This document shows, piece by piece, positions 10,160 to 20,500 of a stretch of DNA of 64,000 bases. The first letter of the stretch is position 1; each line of letters opens with the position of its first letter. The translations under genes and the position numbers were made by a program. This DNA is from Leptidea sinapis (lineage: Eukaryota; Arthropoda; Insecta; Lepidoptera; Pieridae), in contig NC_066311.1 in NCBI RefSeq assembly GCF_905404315.1, positions 3,720,001 through 3,784,000 on the forward strand, read 5' to 3'. Under the pieces are notes generated by a model that searched no databases, was not told where the DNA came from, and was given only the letters and a program-made list of their open reading frames with translations.

Positions 10160-10645
10160 ATTGATTAGTTATCATATATGCATATACGCATGCTTGGGTT
10201 TGTTCTTAGAGTCAGTAAAGATTTTAAACATATTACCATCCTGGATCTTCTTTTCAATGCATTTGTTCGTTCTTTACTTGAATTCGGCTCGGTTATTTGG
10301 AATCCTCATTACAAAGTCAATATTCAAGAAATAGAGAAAATTCAAACAAAATTCTTAAAGCATTTAAAATTTAGGTGTTCCGCTATCGATCAATGTGTTC
10401 CTAACTTAATCTCTCTGGAAAAACGTCGTAAGGTAAAGGATCAAACATTTCTGCTAAAATTACTTCATAATATGATTGACTCTCCACTTCTTCTTAATTG
10501 CCTTAATTTCCGATGTCCAAGATAATCTTCGCGAATTAAATCTTTATTTAATTTACATACTACACGCAGTAACTATGCACAAAATGCCTTCATTCATCGT
10601 TCTTGTTTAGTATACAAATATCCGGACGACCGAACCTTGCTCGGA
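10160..10645 (+). pseudogene. LINE reverse-transcriptase thumb/C-terminal fragment
   Basis: Frame 10178-10525: MLGFVLRVSKDFKHI, LFNAFVRSLLEFGSVIWNPH, IEKIQTKFLKHLKF, LEKRRKVKDQTFLLKLLHNM, LNCLNFRCPR, stop. A second frame continues with NYAQNAFIHRSCLVYKYPDD. The V-R-S-L-E-GS-(V)-W-P layout is standard for the region after the RT palm in Jockey/CR1-like LINEs. Frameshifted at about 10525; no catalytic motifs present. Confidence 0.8.
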
Positions 10646-10683
10646 TTTTTAAGAATGTACAAAACTTGAACAAAAAAAAACTA

Positions 10684-10762
10684 ATAGGACATCTGGATTC
10701 GAACCGGGGTCTTCTGCTTTCCGGATCACCCAATGTCCCATCTGAGCTATAATAGTCTTGTA
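10684..10762 (-). repeat. tRNA-like sequence (pseudo-tRNA or SINE head)
   Basis: On the minus strand, A box TAGCTCAGATGGG and perfect B box GGTTCGAATCC at tRNA-like spacing. The T stem and acceptor arms do not pair well, so it is not a functional tRNA gene as read. No SINE body recognised. Confidence 0.45.
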
Positions 10763-10764
10763 CA

Positions 10765-11516
10765 TAGTGGCGAAATTTACCTTTGTATTCTAATGTTATT
10801 GCTCGTTTAAAGATATAAGATAAAGAATTCTGTTCAATTGATTACTTTTCAGGGTCGTTACAGAAGTTGATTGAACAAATTAAGAAAATGTCTTAGTTTT
10901 AATTAATTCTCATTAGTATTAAATAATATTGCATCTCTTTATCAACTTAAACATGTATCCTATTATTATTAATATTATTACTAAAACCATCTATAATTTT
11001 CTATAAATATTTCTAATAATAGAAATAATCCTGAGCGGCACTGCATTCTAATGGTCAGGGCGTATCAATTACCATCAAAATAATAATATAAAGATATATT
11101 AAATATTTTATTTTTGAATATTTTTTATTACCCGTATGTTTATTTAATGTCGCCATTGTGGTACCACGCTGTATAAACAATCTTAAATAATAATATTATT
11201 TAAGTACATATACAGAGTGTTTCTTTTTGCGAAAGACGTAAGTTTGATACGACAATGGTGCATGAGTAATTTGCGTGTAACCTTAGCATTAGACTTTATG
11301 TAGAGCTGTGATTTTATGCAGAATAGCAAGGAAGAGAGATGAAGTTAGTAATTACCGCTGTCTAAACGGCGTAGGGAATTATACAGTCACCTCACCGTGT
11401 AATCACATAGGGCGTAAGGCCTTGGGCTTTTCAAATGACAATGTAGGCTAGAACAGACTTGAGCGTGCGATTTGTTTGTGAGTGATATTGAGTGAGAAGA
11501 AGTGTCTAATATTCTA
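10765..11516. other. Unassigned AT-rich DNA
   Basis: A short family D-like motif at 11030-11065 (CTGAGCGGCACTGCATTCTA, GGGCGTATCAATTACCATCA) is the only repeat seen. No coding sequence. Confidence 0.35.
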
Positions 11517-11837
11517 TTTTGTTTAATGAAAATAAGGGTTGAGACGAGCAGGACATTCAGCTGATGGTAATTGATACGCCCTACCCATTACAATGCAGTG
11601 CCGCTCAGAATTATTGAAAACCCCAAAAATTCTGAGCGGCACTACAATAATTGCGCTCGTCACCTTGAGACATAAGATGTTAAGTCTTATTTGCCCAGTT
11701 ATTTCACTAGTTACGGCGCCCGTCAGACCGAAACACAGTAATGTTTACACATTACTGCTTCACGGCAGAAATATGCGTCGTTGTTGGTACCCATAATCTA
11801 GCCGTAGCTTCCTGTGCAGAAGAGCCTCCCACCGGTT
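11517..11837 (-). repeat. Family D hairpin SINE-like element
   Basis: Near full length: T-run and AATGAAAATAAGGG at the left, CCTCCCACCGG at the right. The central hairpin arms (AGTGCCGCTCAGAATT against AATTCTGAGCGGCACT) are preserved. Confidence 0.85.
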
Positions 11838-11859
11838 TTTCATTCTTTTTATCAACCTA

Positions 11860-12110
11860 CTAGCTTTTACCCGTGACTTTGTCCGCATGGAATACTTACT
11901 TTGGGCAGCGTTTATTCCTTTTTTAGGATAGTTTTCAAATAATACACATTCAAACTGTCATTTTTTCGCTGCTGGCGGCGCACTTCTATGATAAAGCGGA
12001 TACCAAAAATCTAAAAAATGTTAATAAATTACTTCTTATCAAGTGCCTAAATACAAAGTTCATGGTTTTTCTCAGAAAATGAAAAATTCCCATATATATA
12101 CATTAATCCC
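11860..12110 (-). mobile_element. Helitron-like fragment
   Basis: Starts (complement of a 3' end) A|CTAGCTTTTACCCGTGACTTT-GTCCGCATGG, the CTAG terminus with the lepidopteran CGACTTCGTCCGCG-type block. The 5' end is not resolved. Confidence 0.6.
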
Positions 12111-12297
12111 TTAATTAAACCCGTTCATGTCCTATAAGAAAAAAAAATAGCTTTATAAGTTCTAGTCTTTGTACGAAATATAGTCAAAATCAAATTTGGA
12201 GTAAGTTGTGAAAGACGTTGTTTGGAGTTCTATTTGAATTTTCATCACCTATTTCGATATAGATATCTGTTAATTGAAAGTTGTTTCGATATTGCTT

Positions 12298-12762
12298 TGC
12301 TCTTAATAGTGATTTTCATTATTAAAACTCTAGAAATAAGGGATTGCTTGTAGCTAATTCTAGTAGGCTTCATAAGATACATAATAGATTTAAGGGTAAA
12401 TTATACACTTCTATAATAAAGTCCCAGCCACTGTTCAGGCATAATCTATAAATAAATTTAAATGTTTTATAAAAAAAATGGCTCTGTCGTAAATCCTATT
12501 ACTCCACTGCTGTATATCTAAATGATCGGACAGCTTGGGACTAGATTGTGATTATTTTATAGCGATAAAAATAACTGTACAATATTGTATATTTTTATTG
12601 AAAAGAATGCTAGGAGAGTTTCTTGCGCCGCTTCTTCTCAGTCAGAGCGCCATTTGTTTCCGAAGCGGTAGTAGTATGTAGTAGTTATTAGAAATGACAT
12701 CAAAAAGAATTCTAAAGGAATCAATTTTGAGAAAATAAATGCCTTTTATGCCTTTTATTGAA
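12298..12762 (+). mobile_element. LINE family B 3' end
   Basis: From AGTGATTTTCATTATTAAAA through AGGGATTGCTTGTAGCTAAT and the KVPATVQ-encoding stretch to the complete family B UTR (GCCGCTTCTTCTCAGTCAGA, GCGGTAGTAGTA, AATAAATGCCTTTTATGCC). Frameshifted near 12400. Confidence 0.85.
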
Positions 12763-12959
12763 TAACAATCGTTAGCTAGCATTTGCTCACTATTATACTG
12801 ATCTACATAAGTACATCAACCTATGAGAAAAAGTAGACCCATAACTTGATGATTAAGTTCTCGGAACTTGAATCTACTTATAAGGATGTTTTTTATATCA
12901 GCCTTAAAGGCGTGGAAGCAATAAGGTTAAGGTTGTTAAGAATTATTACTATGTATTGT

Positions 12960-13140
12960 TATCGATCAACGATCGAACAGATTTTTTGAAGTAAAATCTT
13001 CTTCAGCGGCGTTGAGCACTTTTCATGGGATGGATATAAAATGTTAAACTCGCGTCAGGACACGTGACCTGATCGAATATTCGTAAGACAGCTGAAGCGT
13101 TAATTTTGTCATTTTTGTGTACGATAGCGCAATAAATGAA
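12960..13140 (+). repeat. Family R repeat
   Basis: TTTTGAAGTAAAATCTTCTT, CAGCGGCGTTGAGCACTTTT and CATGGGATGG recur in diverged form at 58.09-58.16 kb. No ORF. Confidence 0.45.
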
Positions 13141-13146
13141 TATTGT

Positions 13147-13290
13147 ATTTAACCACATAAATGCTAGTACTTTTATACTGATAAATAAAGCAATTCGTGC
13201 CTAATTATTCCCTAACCGTTCCAAAATATTCAAAGATGCACAACGTTATTGTTCAAGTTTTCATTTCTGCCGGCACTCCCGGAGTGCAAC
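13147..13290 (-). repeat. Family L repeat (inverse copy of 9288-9402)
   Basis: TTGTATTTAACCACATAAAT, GCACAACGTTATTGTTCAAG, TTTTCATTTCTGCCGGCACT and CCCGGAGTGCAACCCG, complementary to 9288-9402. Lies between family R and a LINE C copy. Confidence 0.65.
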
Positions 13291-13348
13291 CCGTTATTTA
13301 TGGAAGATGGGGACAAGGGGGCTGCATACACTTTATCTATATTGTTTT

Positions 13349-13862
13349 TTTTTATGGAATAGGAGGACAAAAGAGCGTACGGGTCACCTGGTGTTAAGTG
13401 ATCACCGCCGCCCACATTCTCTTGCAACACCAGAGAAATCACAAGAGCGTTGCCGGCCTCCGGAAGCTCATTCCACAGCTTTGTAGCACGTGGAAGGAAG
13501 CTGCTTGAAAACCGCACTGTGGAGGACCGCCACACATCCAGATGGTGGGGATGATATCCTTAATTGTGGCGTGTCGTGTGAAGGTGGAATTCGGCGGCAG
13601 GAATCAGGTTAAACAGCTCTTCGGAACACTCCCCGTGATAAATGCGGTAGAAGACACACAATGAAGCGACGTCTCTATGCAACACCAAGTGATCGAGCCG
13701 TTCACAGAGCACTGGGTCCCCGACAATTCGAGTTGCTCTGCGTTGCACGCGGTCAAATGGATCGAGCTGATACTGGGGTGCGCCAGACTAGAGATGACAG
13801 CAATAGTCCATGTGCGGCCGGACCTGCGCTTTGTAGAGCGCTAGAATGTGGGCCGGCTTGAA
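13349..13862 (-). pseudogene. LINE family C, best antisense copy with RT C-terminus
   Basis: Minus strand reads QRRATRIVGDPVLCERLDHL, RDVASLCVFYRIYHGECSEE, LFNLIPAAEFHL, then after a stop GYHPHHLDVWRSSTVRFSSS, FLPRATKLWNELP. The CAVFPGRYDMGTFKK segment is deleted near 13460; the reading resumes as NALVISLVLQENVGGGDHLT. The 3' end is TTTGTCCTCCTATTCCATAA plus poly(A) (T-run at about 13350). Typical 5'-truncated LINE; clade uncertain (Jockey/CR1-like). Confidence 0.85.
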
Positions 13863-14034
13863 GTATTTCTTAGCTTTCCTATCCCTTCCTTCGGATTATC
13901 TGAATCTGGCCTCTGACTTCTTCCCCTCGCATTAATTCATTCATGACTTTTTTGTCCTGTCCTTCCCCGGGGCATAAAAAGAATAGGGAATCCCAGGCAC
14001 AAGGGAGTCTTAAGTGGCGAATTAGGTCATTAAC
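13863..14034. other. Unassigned spacer
   Basis: Contains GGCACAAGGGAGTCTTAAGT and other GC-richer sequence, not assigned to a family. Confidence 0.3.
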
Positions 14035-14130
14035 CAGTGGGAGGCTCCTTTGCACGTGCCGGCTTTTTTTTGCCATGAAGCAGTAATATGTTAGCATTAT
14101 TGTGTTTCGGTCTGAATACAACGCCACGCA
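14035..14130 (+). repeat. Family D 5' fragment
   Basis: CCAGTGGGAGGCTCCTTTGC, then GAAGCAGTAATATGTTAGCA and GTGTTTCGGTCTGAA; the remaining two thirds are absent. Confidence 0.75.
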
Positions 14131-14303
14131 ATGACAGTGTTCAGTGAAAAAATGTCCAAATAACAGCATGTCCAATCATAAAAGGATGGAGGTCGTATTT
14201 CAGTTGTACTTAACCCTTTAAATTAACAAAATTATGTAAATAACTTGATGTTTTTAATCATTTTGCATTTCGCCGATGAAAGTTGCGAAAGAGATGCATA
14301 TAC

Positions 14304-14884
14304 TGACGACCTGTATAGCCGAGTGGTTACCGATCCTACCTACTAAGCTAGAGGTCCCGGGTTCGAATCCCGGTAGGTGCAAGCATTTATATGATGAATA
14401 TTGATGTTTGTTTCCGAGTCATATGGATGTTTATATATAATTATGTATGTTTAACTAAGTATATTGTATTAAATACTAGTTGACCCAGCAAACGTTGTAT
14501 TGCCGATATTAAAATCGCGATACAAAAGTAACTGTTGATCGTAGATGGGTGAAAATTTGAAGTTGTATGTATTTTTAATGCTGACTACTTATAATCAAAT
14601 AAATTTAAAAAAAAAATTCAAAAAAATAAAAATTCGTGTGGACCACCCTTAACATTTAGGGGTATGAAAAATAGATGTTGGCCGATTCTCAGACCTACTC
14701 AATATGCTCACAAAATTTAATGAGAATCGGTCAAGCCGTTTCGGACGAGTACGGGAACGAACATTGTGACACGAGAATTTTATATATAAGAAGATATCGT
14801 TGTCTTGCAACCCATAATTCAGGCTATAGGCTTAATTTGGGGCAAGATAATTTGTGTAAATGTGTGTCAATATTATTATTATTT
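14304..14884 (+). repeat. tRNA-derived SINE (family E), interrupted
   Basis: The head has A box TAGCCGAGTGGTTACCG and B box GGTTCGAATCC, body to GTATTAAATA at 14475. It resumes at 14795 with TATCGTTGTCTTGCAACCCA, CAGGCTATAGGCTTAATTTG and GGGCAAGATAATTTGTG and ends in an ATT-repeat tail. Interrupted by a Helitron-like element. Confidence 0.88.
14476..14794 (-). mobile_element. Helitron-like element F inserted in a SINE at A|T
   Basis: Plus strand reads a|CTAGTTGACCCAGCAAACGT ... GAATTTTATATATAAGAAGA|t: on the minus strand it starts TC, ends CTAG and lies precisely between A and T without duplication, as Helitrons do. Interior has GATGTTGGCCGATTCTCAGA and CGGTCAAGCCGTTTCGGA. No Rep/helicase ORF; non-autonomous. 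Confidence 0.85.
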
Positions 14885-15107
14885 TACTATTACGACTTTG
14901 AACATTACTGCCATGATATTAGAATTTTAATGAATGTTTTAATGTTATCTATATAAGTTAATGTACACTCGTATACAATGTAGCTCGGACATTTTTGACG
15001 ACCTTTTAATGGGCAATTGGGAGTCTAGCTGTTTAAAGTACTTCACTACTGTCAATCACAGGGATACGTATGGTAGGGGCATACGTATCCCCGTGATTGG
15101 TATTATC
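14885..15107. other. Spacer with a 20-bp-arm hairpin
   Basis: Holds the inverted repeat 15053-15072 / 15080-15099 (listed separately). No gene. Confidence 0.35.
15053..15099. repeat. Hairpin with 20-bp arms
   Basis: CAATCACAGGGATACGTATG, 7-base loop GTAGGGG, then CATACGTATCCCCGTGATTG; 19 of 20 pairs, the exception being a G/A difference (G-T if transcribed). Confidence 0.85.
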
Positions 15108-15520
15108 AGAGCATGATAATGCAGATATCAAGGAGCGCAGGGCGTATAGTAAGGGCGAATATGATCATCCGCAGATTTGCTAGCTGTACAAGTGTAAAAA
15201 TTACACTCTTCAAAGCTTACTGCACTTCATTTTACACGAGCAGTGTGCAGGCCGACTATGCGCAAAAGCAGTACAATGGCCTACGTGTTCAGTATAATAA
15301 TTCAGTTCAGAAGGTTATTGGGGCTGCCGTGATGATGGAGCGCATCGGGGATGTTTGCTGAGGCGCGCGTACATTGTTTTTACGCGACTATGCGTAAGCG
15401 GTCTACATCCCTGTTGCGTAGGGTCCGGGCTAGCCCCAATGGAATTCTGAGGGCATTTTCGCACATGTTCAGTTGTCAGTACCTTAACAACTGCTATACG
15501 ATAGATGTACTTTAATCGAG
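15108..15520 (+). pseudogene. LINE reverse-transcriptase C-terminal fragment
   Basis: Frame 15113-15340 reads VRANMIIRRFASCTSVKITL, FKAYCTSFYTSSVQADYAQK, QYNGLRVQYNNSVQKVIGAA; after a frameshift near 15340 it continues GMFAEARVHCFYATMRKRST, SLLRRVRASPNGILRAF. LF-K-AYC-(T)-FY and the later GMF-EARV-(x)-R block are a common lepidopteran LINE C-terminus. Frame break and the lack of polymerase boxes make it a dead 5'-truncated copy. Confidence 0.78.
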
Positions 15521-15524
15521 GTTA

Positions 15525-16150
15525 GGAAGACATAGATTTTAAGATATCTCCTACTAACACTAGGTTTTAAGTTACTTTGTTTGTCCAATAAAATATTACA
15601 GTTTTGATGCTTTCATCGTGAACAATTTAATCTCTTCAGCATTAACTGATTTTATGTCAGAGTTTTTAAAAACAAATTTAAATATGCAAACAAATCCAGA
15701 GCTGTCACTCAATCAAAACCAACATTGTCTCAACACAAAGCCAACATTGCATCATAATCCCGGATGTTTGTGAGGCTCCAACCAGTCCCGACACTTACCT
15801 TAACTGGATGTACTCTTATCAAAGCCTCTTAATCGGTTGTCAACCCTGAGATAGGCATAACAGGTCATGGACCAAGGATGGCGTATTTCGGATCCAATTA
15901 CTCGGTGCTTTTGAAGGACAAGTATTTTGTGAGGAAGTATATTTGCGCCTGACTGACAGCAATCTGTCAGTCAGTAATCAGGAAACAGTCTGTGAAAGGA
16001 ATTACTAGAGCGAGATGTAATGGCTTCAAACTGAAAAAGAAGTACTGAGAGGAGTAGGAGGTATGTTTTTAGGTACAACATAATCCCAGTATTGCGTAGA
16101 CGGGTTAAGAAAACACTTTTTCGAATTATATATAATATTTATAGAATAAT
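15525..16150. other. Unassigned, with an 11-bp-arm hairpin
   Basis: CTGACTGACAG-caat-CTGTCAGTCAG at 15949-15974 is a perfect short hairpin. The rest may include eroded 5' LINE sequence preceding the endonuclease fragment, but no ORF supports this. Confidence 0.3.
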
Positions 16151-16154
16151 TTAA

Positions 16155-16725
16155 AAGGGGGTTTACTCACAGACAAAGTGAACCAAACCAATAAAAATAC
16201 ACCACATGTTATCAATTTGGTTCACCAAAATATCAGATGTATATAAGGAAAAGAACTTGAAATAGAATTGGCTTTTAATAACTTTAATATTGATATTATA
16301 TGTTTCACCGAAGACTGGTGAAAAACTTATGAATTTACTTTTAATTTCAACAATTACCAGGTTGGTAGCTTGTTCACGAGAACCGCTGCAATTCATGAAG
16401 GGTCATCAATTTTACTGAAGAAAAAGTTAAAGTATAAGAATTGGAATGATATTGTCTGCCTGTATATTGAGCGGATAATTGAGTTAGACTCAATTGAATT
16501 CGAGCAATTCATTGTTGTGTCTGTTTATAGACCACCCTGTGGTAACTTTGAACTTTTTTTTTTTTATGGAATAGGAGGACAAACGAGCGTACGGGTCACC
16601 TGGTGTGAAGTGATCACCGCCGCCCACATTCTCTTGCAACACCAGAGGAATCACAAGAGGGTTGCCGGCCTTTAGAGCGTTGCCGGCCTTTATGAGAAAG
16701 TTATGGATGAAGTTTTATTCAAATT
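16155..16725 (+). pseudogene. LINE apurinic endonuclease N-terminal domain, split by a second LINE
   Basis: Reads HVINLVHQNIRCI, stop, GKELEIELAFNNFNIDIICF, TEDW, later SILLKKKLKYKNWNDIVCLY, IERIIELDSIEFEQFIVVSV, YRPPCGNFELF. HQNIR, a (I)-C-(F)-TE-W block and the S-VYRPP motif are the signature of the LINE AP-endonuclease domain. The frame is interrupted at 16554 by a family C fragment and resumes at about 16696 as YEKVMDEVLFKFF. Two or more stops. It then joins a family K 3' terminus at 16.73 kb. Confidence 0.8.
16555..16694 (-). repeat. LINE family C fragment inserted in the endonuclease domain
   Basis: T-run, ATGGAATAGGAGGACAAACG, ACCTGGTGTGAAGTGATCAC, CACATTCTCTTGCAACACCA and a doubled GTTGCCGGCCTTTA. 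Poly(A) is on the minus strand. It separates two halves of one endonuclease frame. Confidence 0.85.
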
Positions 16726-16785
16726 TTTTTCTGACATTCATAAGTGTTTTTTCCGTGACCTACACGAATAAAGTGATTTTGATCG
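16726..16785 (+). repeat. LINE family K 3' terminus
   Basis: TCTGACATTCATAAGTGTTT, CCGTGACCTACACGAATAAA, GTGATTTTGAT; matches 2160-2225. Confidence 0.65.
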
Positions 16786-16945
16786 ACTAGGCTATACGAC
16801 TACTAGACTATCACGGTTCCTGAGATACAGCTTGGTAACAAACGGACAGATGGAAAGACAGCCTTAGTTATAGAACAGTGTGGGATGGATTATTCGTATT
16901 AAGTAATAGGATCCCGTTTTACCCTTTAGGTACGAATCCCTAAAA
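16786..16945. repeat. Family S repeat fragment
   Basis: CTAGACTATCACGGTTCCTG, AGATACAGCTTGGTAACAAA, GGATCCCGTTTTACCCTTTA, GGTACG: antisense part of the widespread lepidopteran repeat whose other end reads GGTACGGAACCCTTCGTGGG-like (compare 36775-37395). Confidence 0.5.
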
Positions 16946-17059
16946 AATACTGACCTACCAAAATATTAAATAATAACATGTTTTAAAGATGAAATCCACA
17001 GTTTTGTTATAATTAAAAAAAAATCCCGTTTGAGTTTAGATCGCTCCTGATCGTGTTTT

Positions 17060-17150
17060 TTTTGCGCAAAAAAAGAATGCTCGTAGAGTTTCTTGCGCCG
17101 TTTGTTCTCTCTCAGAGCGCGATTCGTTTCCGAAGCGGTGGTAGTAGCTT
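17060..17150 (+). repeat. LINE family B UTR fragment
   Basis: GCGCAAAAAAAGAATGCTCG, GAGTTTCTTGCGCCGTTTGT, CAGAGCGCGATTCGTTTCCG, AGCGGTGGTAGTAG. Confidence 0.75.
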
Positions 17151-17526
17151 TTTCTAACTGTTACTTATATTATAACGTGCTATGTGAGGCGAAGGATAAT
17201 TAAGAAAAATGAAGTCAATAACTGTAAGATAAGGTTCATTTTAAGTGAATATAATTTGCCATTGCGTTGGAATACAAGACAAGTCTTGAGCCCACAAATC
17301 TGTTATGAAATAGACCACAGCTATTTGTATTTTGAAGACAATAACTAGATATGTTAGTAAATCAAACCGCATTCCCTCCCACTCACTTCATTGAGGCAAA
17401 TTATTACTGTAATTTACACAATAACAAGATTTGTTAAATAATTATTATAGTTTAATGTTGCTTAAGTTTCAGTTTTCATTTTACGCCACACTCCCTAGAG
17501 TTTCATTCGCTTCGAATTTTATCTGA
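17151..17526. other. Unassigned AT-rich DNA
   Basis: No repeat, tRNA or ORF recognised. Confidence 0.3.
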
Positions 17527-17761
17527 CAATAAAGGACGAGACGTACATTCAGCTGATGGTAATTGATACGCCCCTCACAATGCAGTGGCGAGCGGCACTA
17601 CAATTGCGCTCGTCACCTTGAGACAAGATGCTAAGTGTCATTTGCTTAGTAATTTAATAATATAGACCGAAACACATTGCTCCTTCACAGCAAAAAAAGG
17701 CACCGTTGTGGTACCCATACCTTAGCCGGCACCCTGTGCAAAGGAGCCTCCCACTGGTTAT
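17527..17761 (-). repeat. Family D element, shortened
   Basis: ATAAAGGACGAGACGTACAT at the left, GGAGCCTCCCACTGG at the right. The central hairpin is collapsed by deletion. Confidence 0.8.
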
Positions 17762-18340
17762 CGCGAGAGTCCTAAAACTGGTTAGTAACCATTACCAGTG
17801 CTAGGGAATCTCAACCTTATGTCGAGTATAGTTAAGTTTAGTTATATTTTTATTGAGAGTTGATACGTAAACAACTTGTTTACTTGTTTATGACACTGTT
17901 CAAGATCATTCGAGATTAATCCTTACGAGTGTAGAGATATTATTATGCGCGATTATATTATATTGTAATATGGTAAGAACAATATTGAGGGCAAGGGAGA
18001 TGCCATCTGTTCGTGTTAATATGCCGAGTTCATTAATTTATATTTTCAAAGTTGGGATGGATATTGTTGATATCGTGTTATCGTATAAACAAAGGGTTGG
18101 AGCCCTTTGAAATCTAACAGACATTGTATTAGGTGACACTGTTGTAACTGAAACTATAAATTACTTTTCATTCCATACGATACCATATCTTCGTTTCAAT
18201 CCAGCTAATGAAGCAATTTTTTGGATTTTTGCGGTAATTTTTGAGTTCTTCATCTTCCTTTTAATATTATTTCATTTTCTTTCAAATTCAATTCTTAGTC
18301 AATTTAATTTGTTACTAAAAGTGATGAACGATGAGGGACT
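17762..18340. other. Unassigned AT-rich DNA
   Basis: No supported gene. Short chance ORFs only. Confidence 0.3.
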
Positions 18341-18344
18341 CCAA

Positions 18345-18412
18345 CGGTTGGCTCAGTGGAAGAGCGCTCAGACAGAATCCGAGAGGCCGCGGGTTATAGT
18401 CCCGCATCGGAC
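18345..18412 (+). repeat. tRNA-like sequence (pseudo-tRNA or SINE head)
   Basis: GGTTGGCTCAGTGGAAGAGC (A box), a perfect 5-bp T stem GCGGG/CCCGC around TTATAGT (B box with TC changed to TA). The anticodon loop is abnormal and the acceptor arms do not pair, so not a working tRNA gene. Confidence 0.5.
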
Positions 18413-18599
18413 GTGAGGGATATCACTTTAAAAAAAAAATCAAATTGCTTAAAATTCTTGTTGTCTATTGCGCTGTAGGAAATACGAGATGTTGTTTTAA
18501 TAGAAAACTTTATTTTAATTGATACACACAATAGAATTATGAGAAATACGTGACATACAAGAAAACTATCAGCTAAATACAAGATAGGCTTAAACTCGA

Positions 18600-19500
18600 G
18601 GAGGGTGTGTACACAGTTGGCCTTTCAAATAAACTTGGTATAAAGTTATACCTGAGAATAAACCAAGAATATGCAAAATGTATACAAATAGACATTTTGC
18701 TGATAATTGGTTTATTCGCACCTATTATTTATTTATTTATTTATTTACAAGTAGGTACAATAACAGATAACAAGATAAAACTATCATCTAATAACAAGTA
18801 CAGCATATTTTTATGATCCTGAGATCCAATTAAAATTGTACACATCATTCACCAAATACAGTAAAAAAAAATAAAAAATATAATATCTATACATATACGA
18901 CGCTTCCCACTTTAATGTGCAAGGCTGCCTGGAGGTCTACTCGCAAAATCGACTGACATGAAATGACTTAAATGACTTAGTAGTAAAAAAATCCTGTTGA
19001 ATAGTAAATCACACATAATGATATCAATAATGTTTATTAAGCATGTATATTGTATGGCAAATATATCAATACAACTTGAAACGATAATAGCATCGACAGC
19101 CTTGAAGGTGTCGTTGAGATTATCGTAAAAGTGACGTTTGATTATTTGTGAAATTCGAATATTCGTCTCTGACATTTTCAACTAAGAGTAGGGTTAGGAC
19201 CGATAATATCGAATAATGTTTCGTTCGTTCAATCATCGTTTCGACACTGAATACGATGTTACTATGAGTAGGATTCGACGCGACTAATGCCACGATTAAT
19301 CGAATATCGATTTTAGGAGTAGGCCCCCTGACATTCGGAAAACTTCGGAGTGATCTTTTTTTTTATTTATTTAGTGGCACAGCATGCAAGTTCGTAGGCC
19401 AAAATTATCGGTGACAATTGTGACAGCGATATAGTCAACATTTTGCACATTCTAGTTTCAAGTTTGTTTGTGAGGCCGAGTATCTTTGGCAAAAATAAAT
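18600..19500. repeat. Family P repeat cluster
   Basis: TTGGCCTTTCAAATAAACTT, ATACCTGAGAATAAACCAAG (18615-18670), then GTGCAAGGCTGCCTGGAGG (18915), CTGACATTCGGAAAACTTCG (19328) and TTGTTTGTGAGGCCGAGTAT (19465). The same blocks recur at 23.72 and 44.95-45.39 kb. GGCCTTxCAAATAA at one end complements TTATTTGCAAGGC at the other, suggesting a TIR element. Contains a (TTTA)n run at 18724-18748. Confidence 0.45.
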
Positions 19501-19538
19501 AAGTATTTAAGATACAATAATAATAAACGGTATTCAGA

Positions 19539-19850
19539 CCAGTGAGAGGCTCCTTTACACAGGATGCTGGCTAGATTATGGGTACCACAACGGCGCCTTT
19601 TTCTGCCGTAAAGCAGTAATGTGTAAGCATTACCGTGTTTCGGTCTAAAGGGCGCCGTAGCTAGTGAAATTACTGGGCAAATGAGACTTAACATCTTATG
19701 TCTCATGGTTAAGAGCGCAGTTGTAGTGCCGCTCAGAATGTTTGGGGTTTTTCAAGAATCCTGAGCAACACTTCATTGTAATGAGCAGGGCGCATCAATT
19801 ACCATCAGCTGAACGTCCTGCTCGTCTCGTTCCTTGTTTTCATTTAAAAA
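19539..19850 (+). repeat. Family D element, full length
   Basis: CCAGTGAGAGGCTCC to TTGTTTTCATTTAAAAAAAT, A-tail on plus. ACGGCGCC/GGCGCCGT arms and CAGTAATG/CATTAC loop arms present. Confidence 0.88.
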
Positions 19851-20309
19851 AATATTAAAGATGCTATGAGAAAAAGAATTTATCAAACTTCAGCGTCGAT
19901 CCAAGCCACGAGTGGTTAACAGCCACAAGGACCTCGGCAGTGCAATTAAATCATGAACATAACACAGTTGTTAAGTTACATGAGTTATCTTTACTTGCGG
20001 AACGGAAACACACGCACCTTGAACTTGATAAATAAACACTCACTCTTGATGCTACGCGACGCTCGAAATAGACTTAACGCTGACAACAGATTGCTTTGTT
20101 CAAACGCTCACAAAGGGAGGATTCCCCTATATTACCTTATTTGTCTTTCTGTTAGGAAACTGGCTATTTATAACATTTTGAGTGTTAGTTTGGTTCTGCT
20201 ATGGATCTCCTTATCTCTGTTATCTCCTTATTTGACCACGCAGGGAAACTGAGCATAATATTCTCCATTGCCCTCTGAGCGACCCTGAGAAGGTAAGAGA
20301 ACGATTATA
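19851..20309. other. Unassigned; 99-codon ORF not supported
   Basis: ORF 19953-20252 (+) has no recognisable domain and a hydrophobic C-terminal half. No flanking signals seen; treated as chance. Confidence 0.25.
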
Positions 20310-20500
20310 GTCCGGATGATTGCGAAACTGAAGTGGCAGTGGCTAGGGCACATGGCTCGAAAGACAGAAAGCCGATGGAGCAATAAAGTCCTTAAATGAC
20401 GACTACATAGTGTTGGTATGCCCCCACAAGATGGACAATGATCTGGTTATGATCGCCGTAATAGGCTTGATGAGGGCAGCGCAGGTCAAAGTGATGATTA
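20310..20500 (+). repeat. RTE-like LINE tail, heavily decayed
   Basis: GATTGCGAAACTGAAGTGGC, AGTGGCTAGGGCACATGGCT, GAAAGACAGAAAGCCGATGG, then TGGACAATGATCTGGTTATG. Same family as 8450-8705; several frame breaks. Confidence 0.75.
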
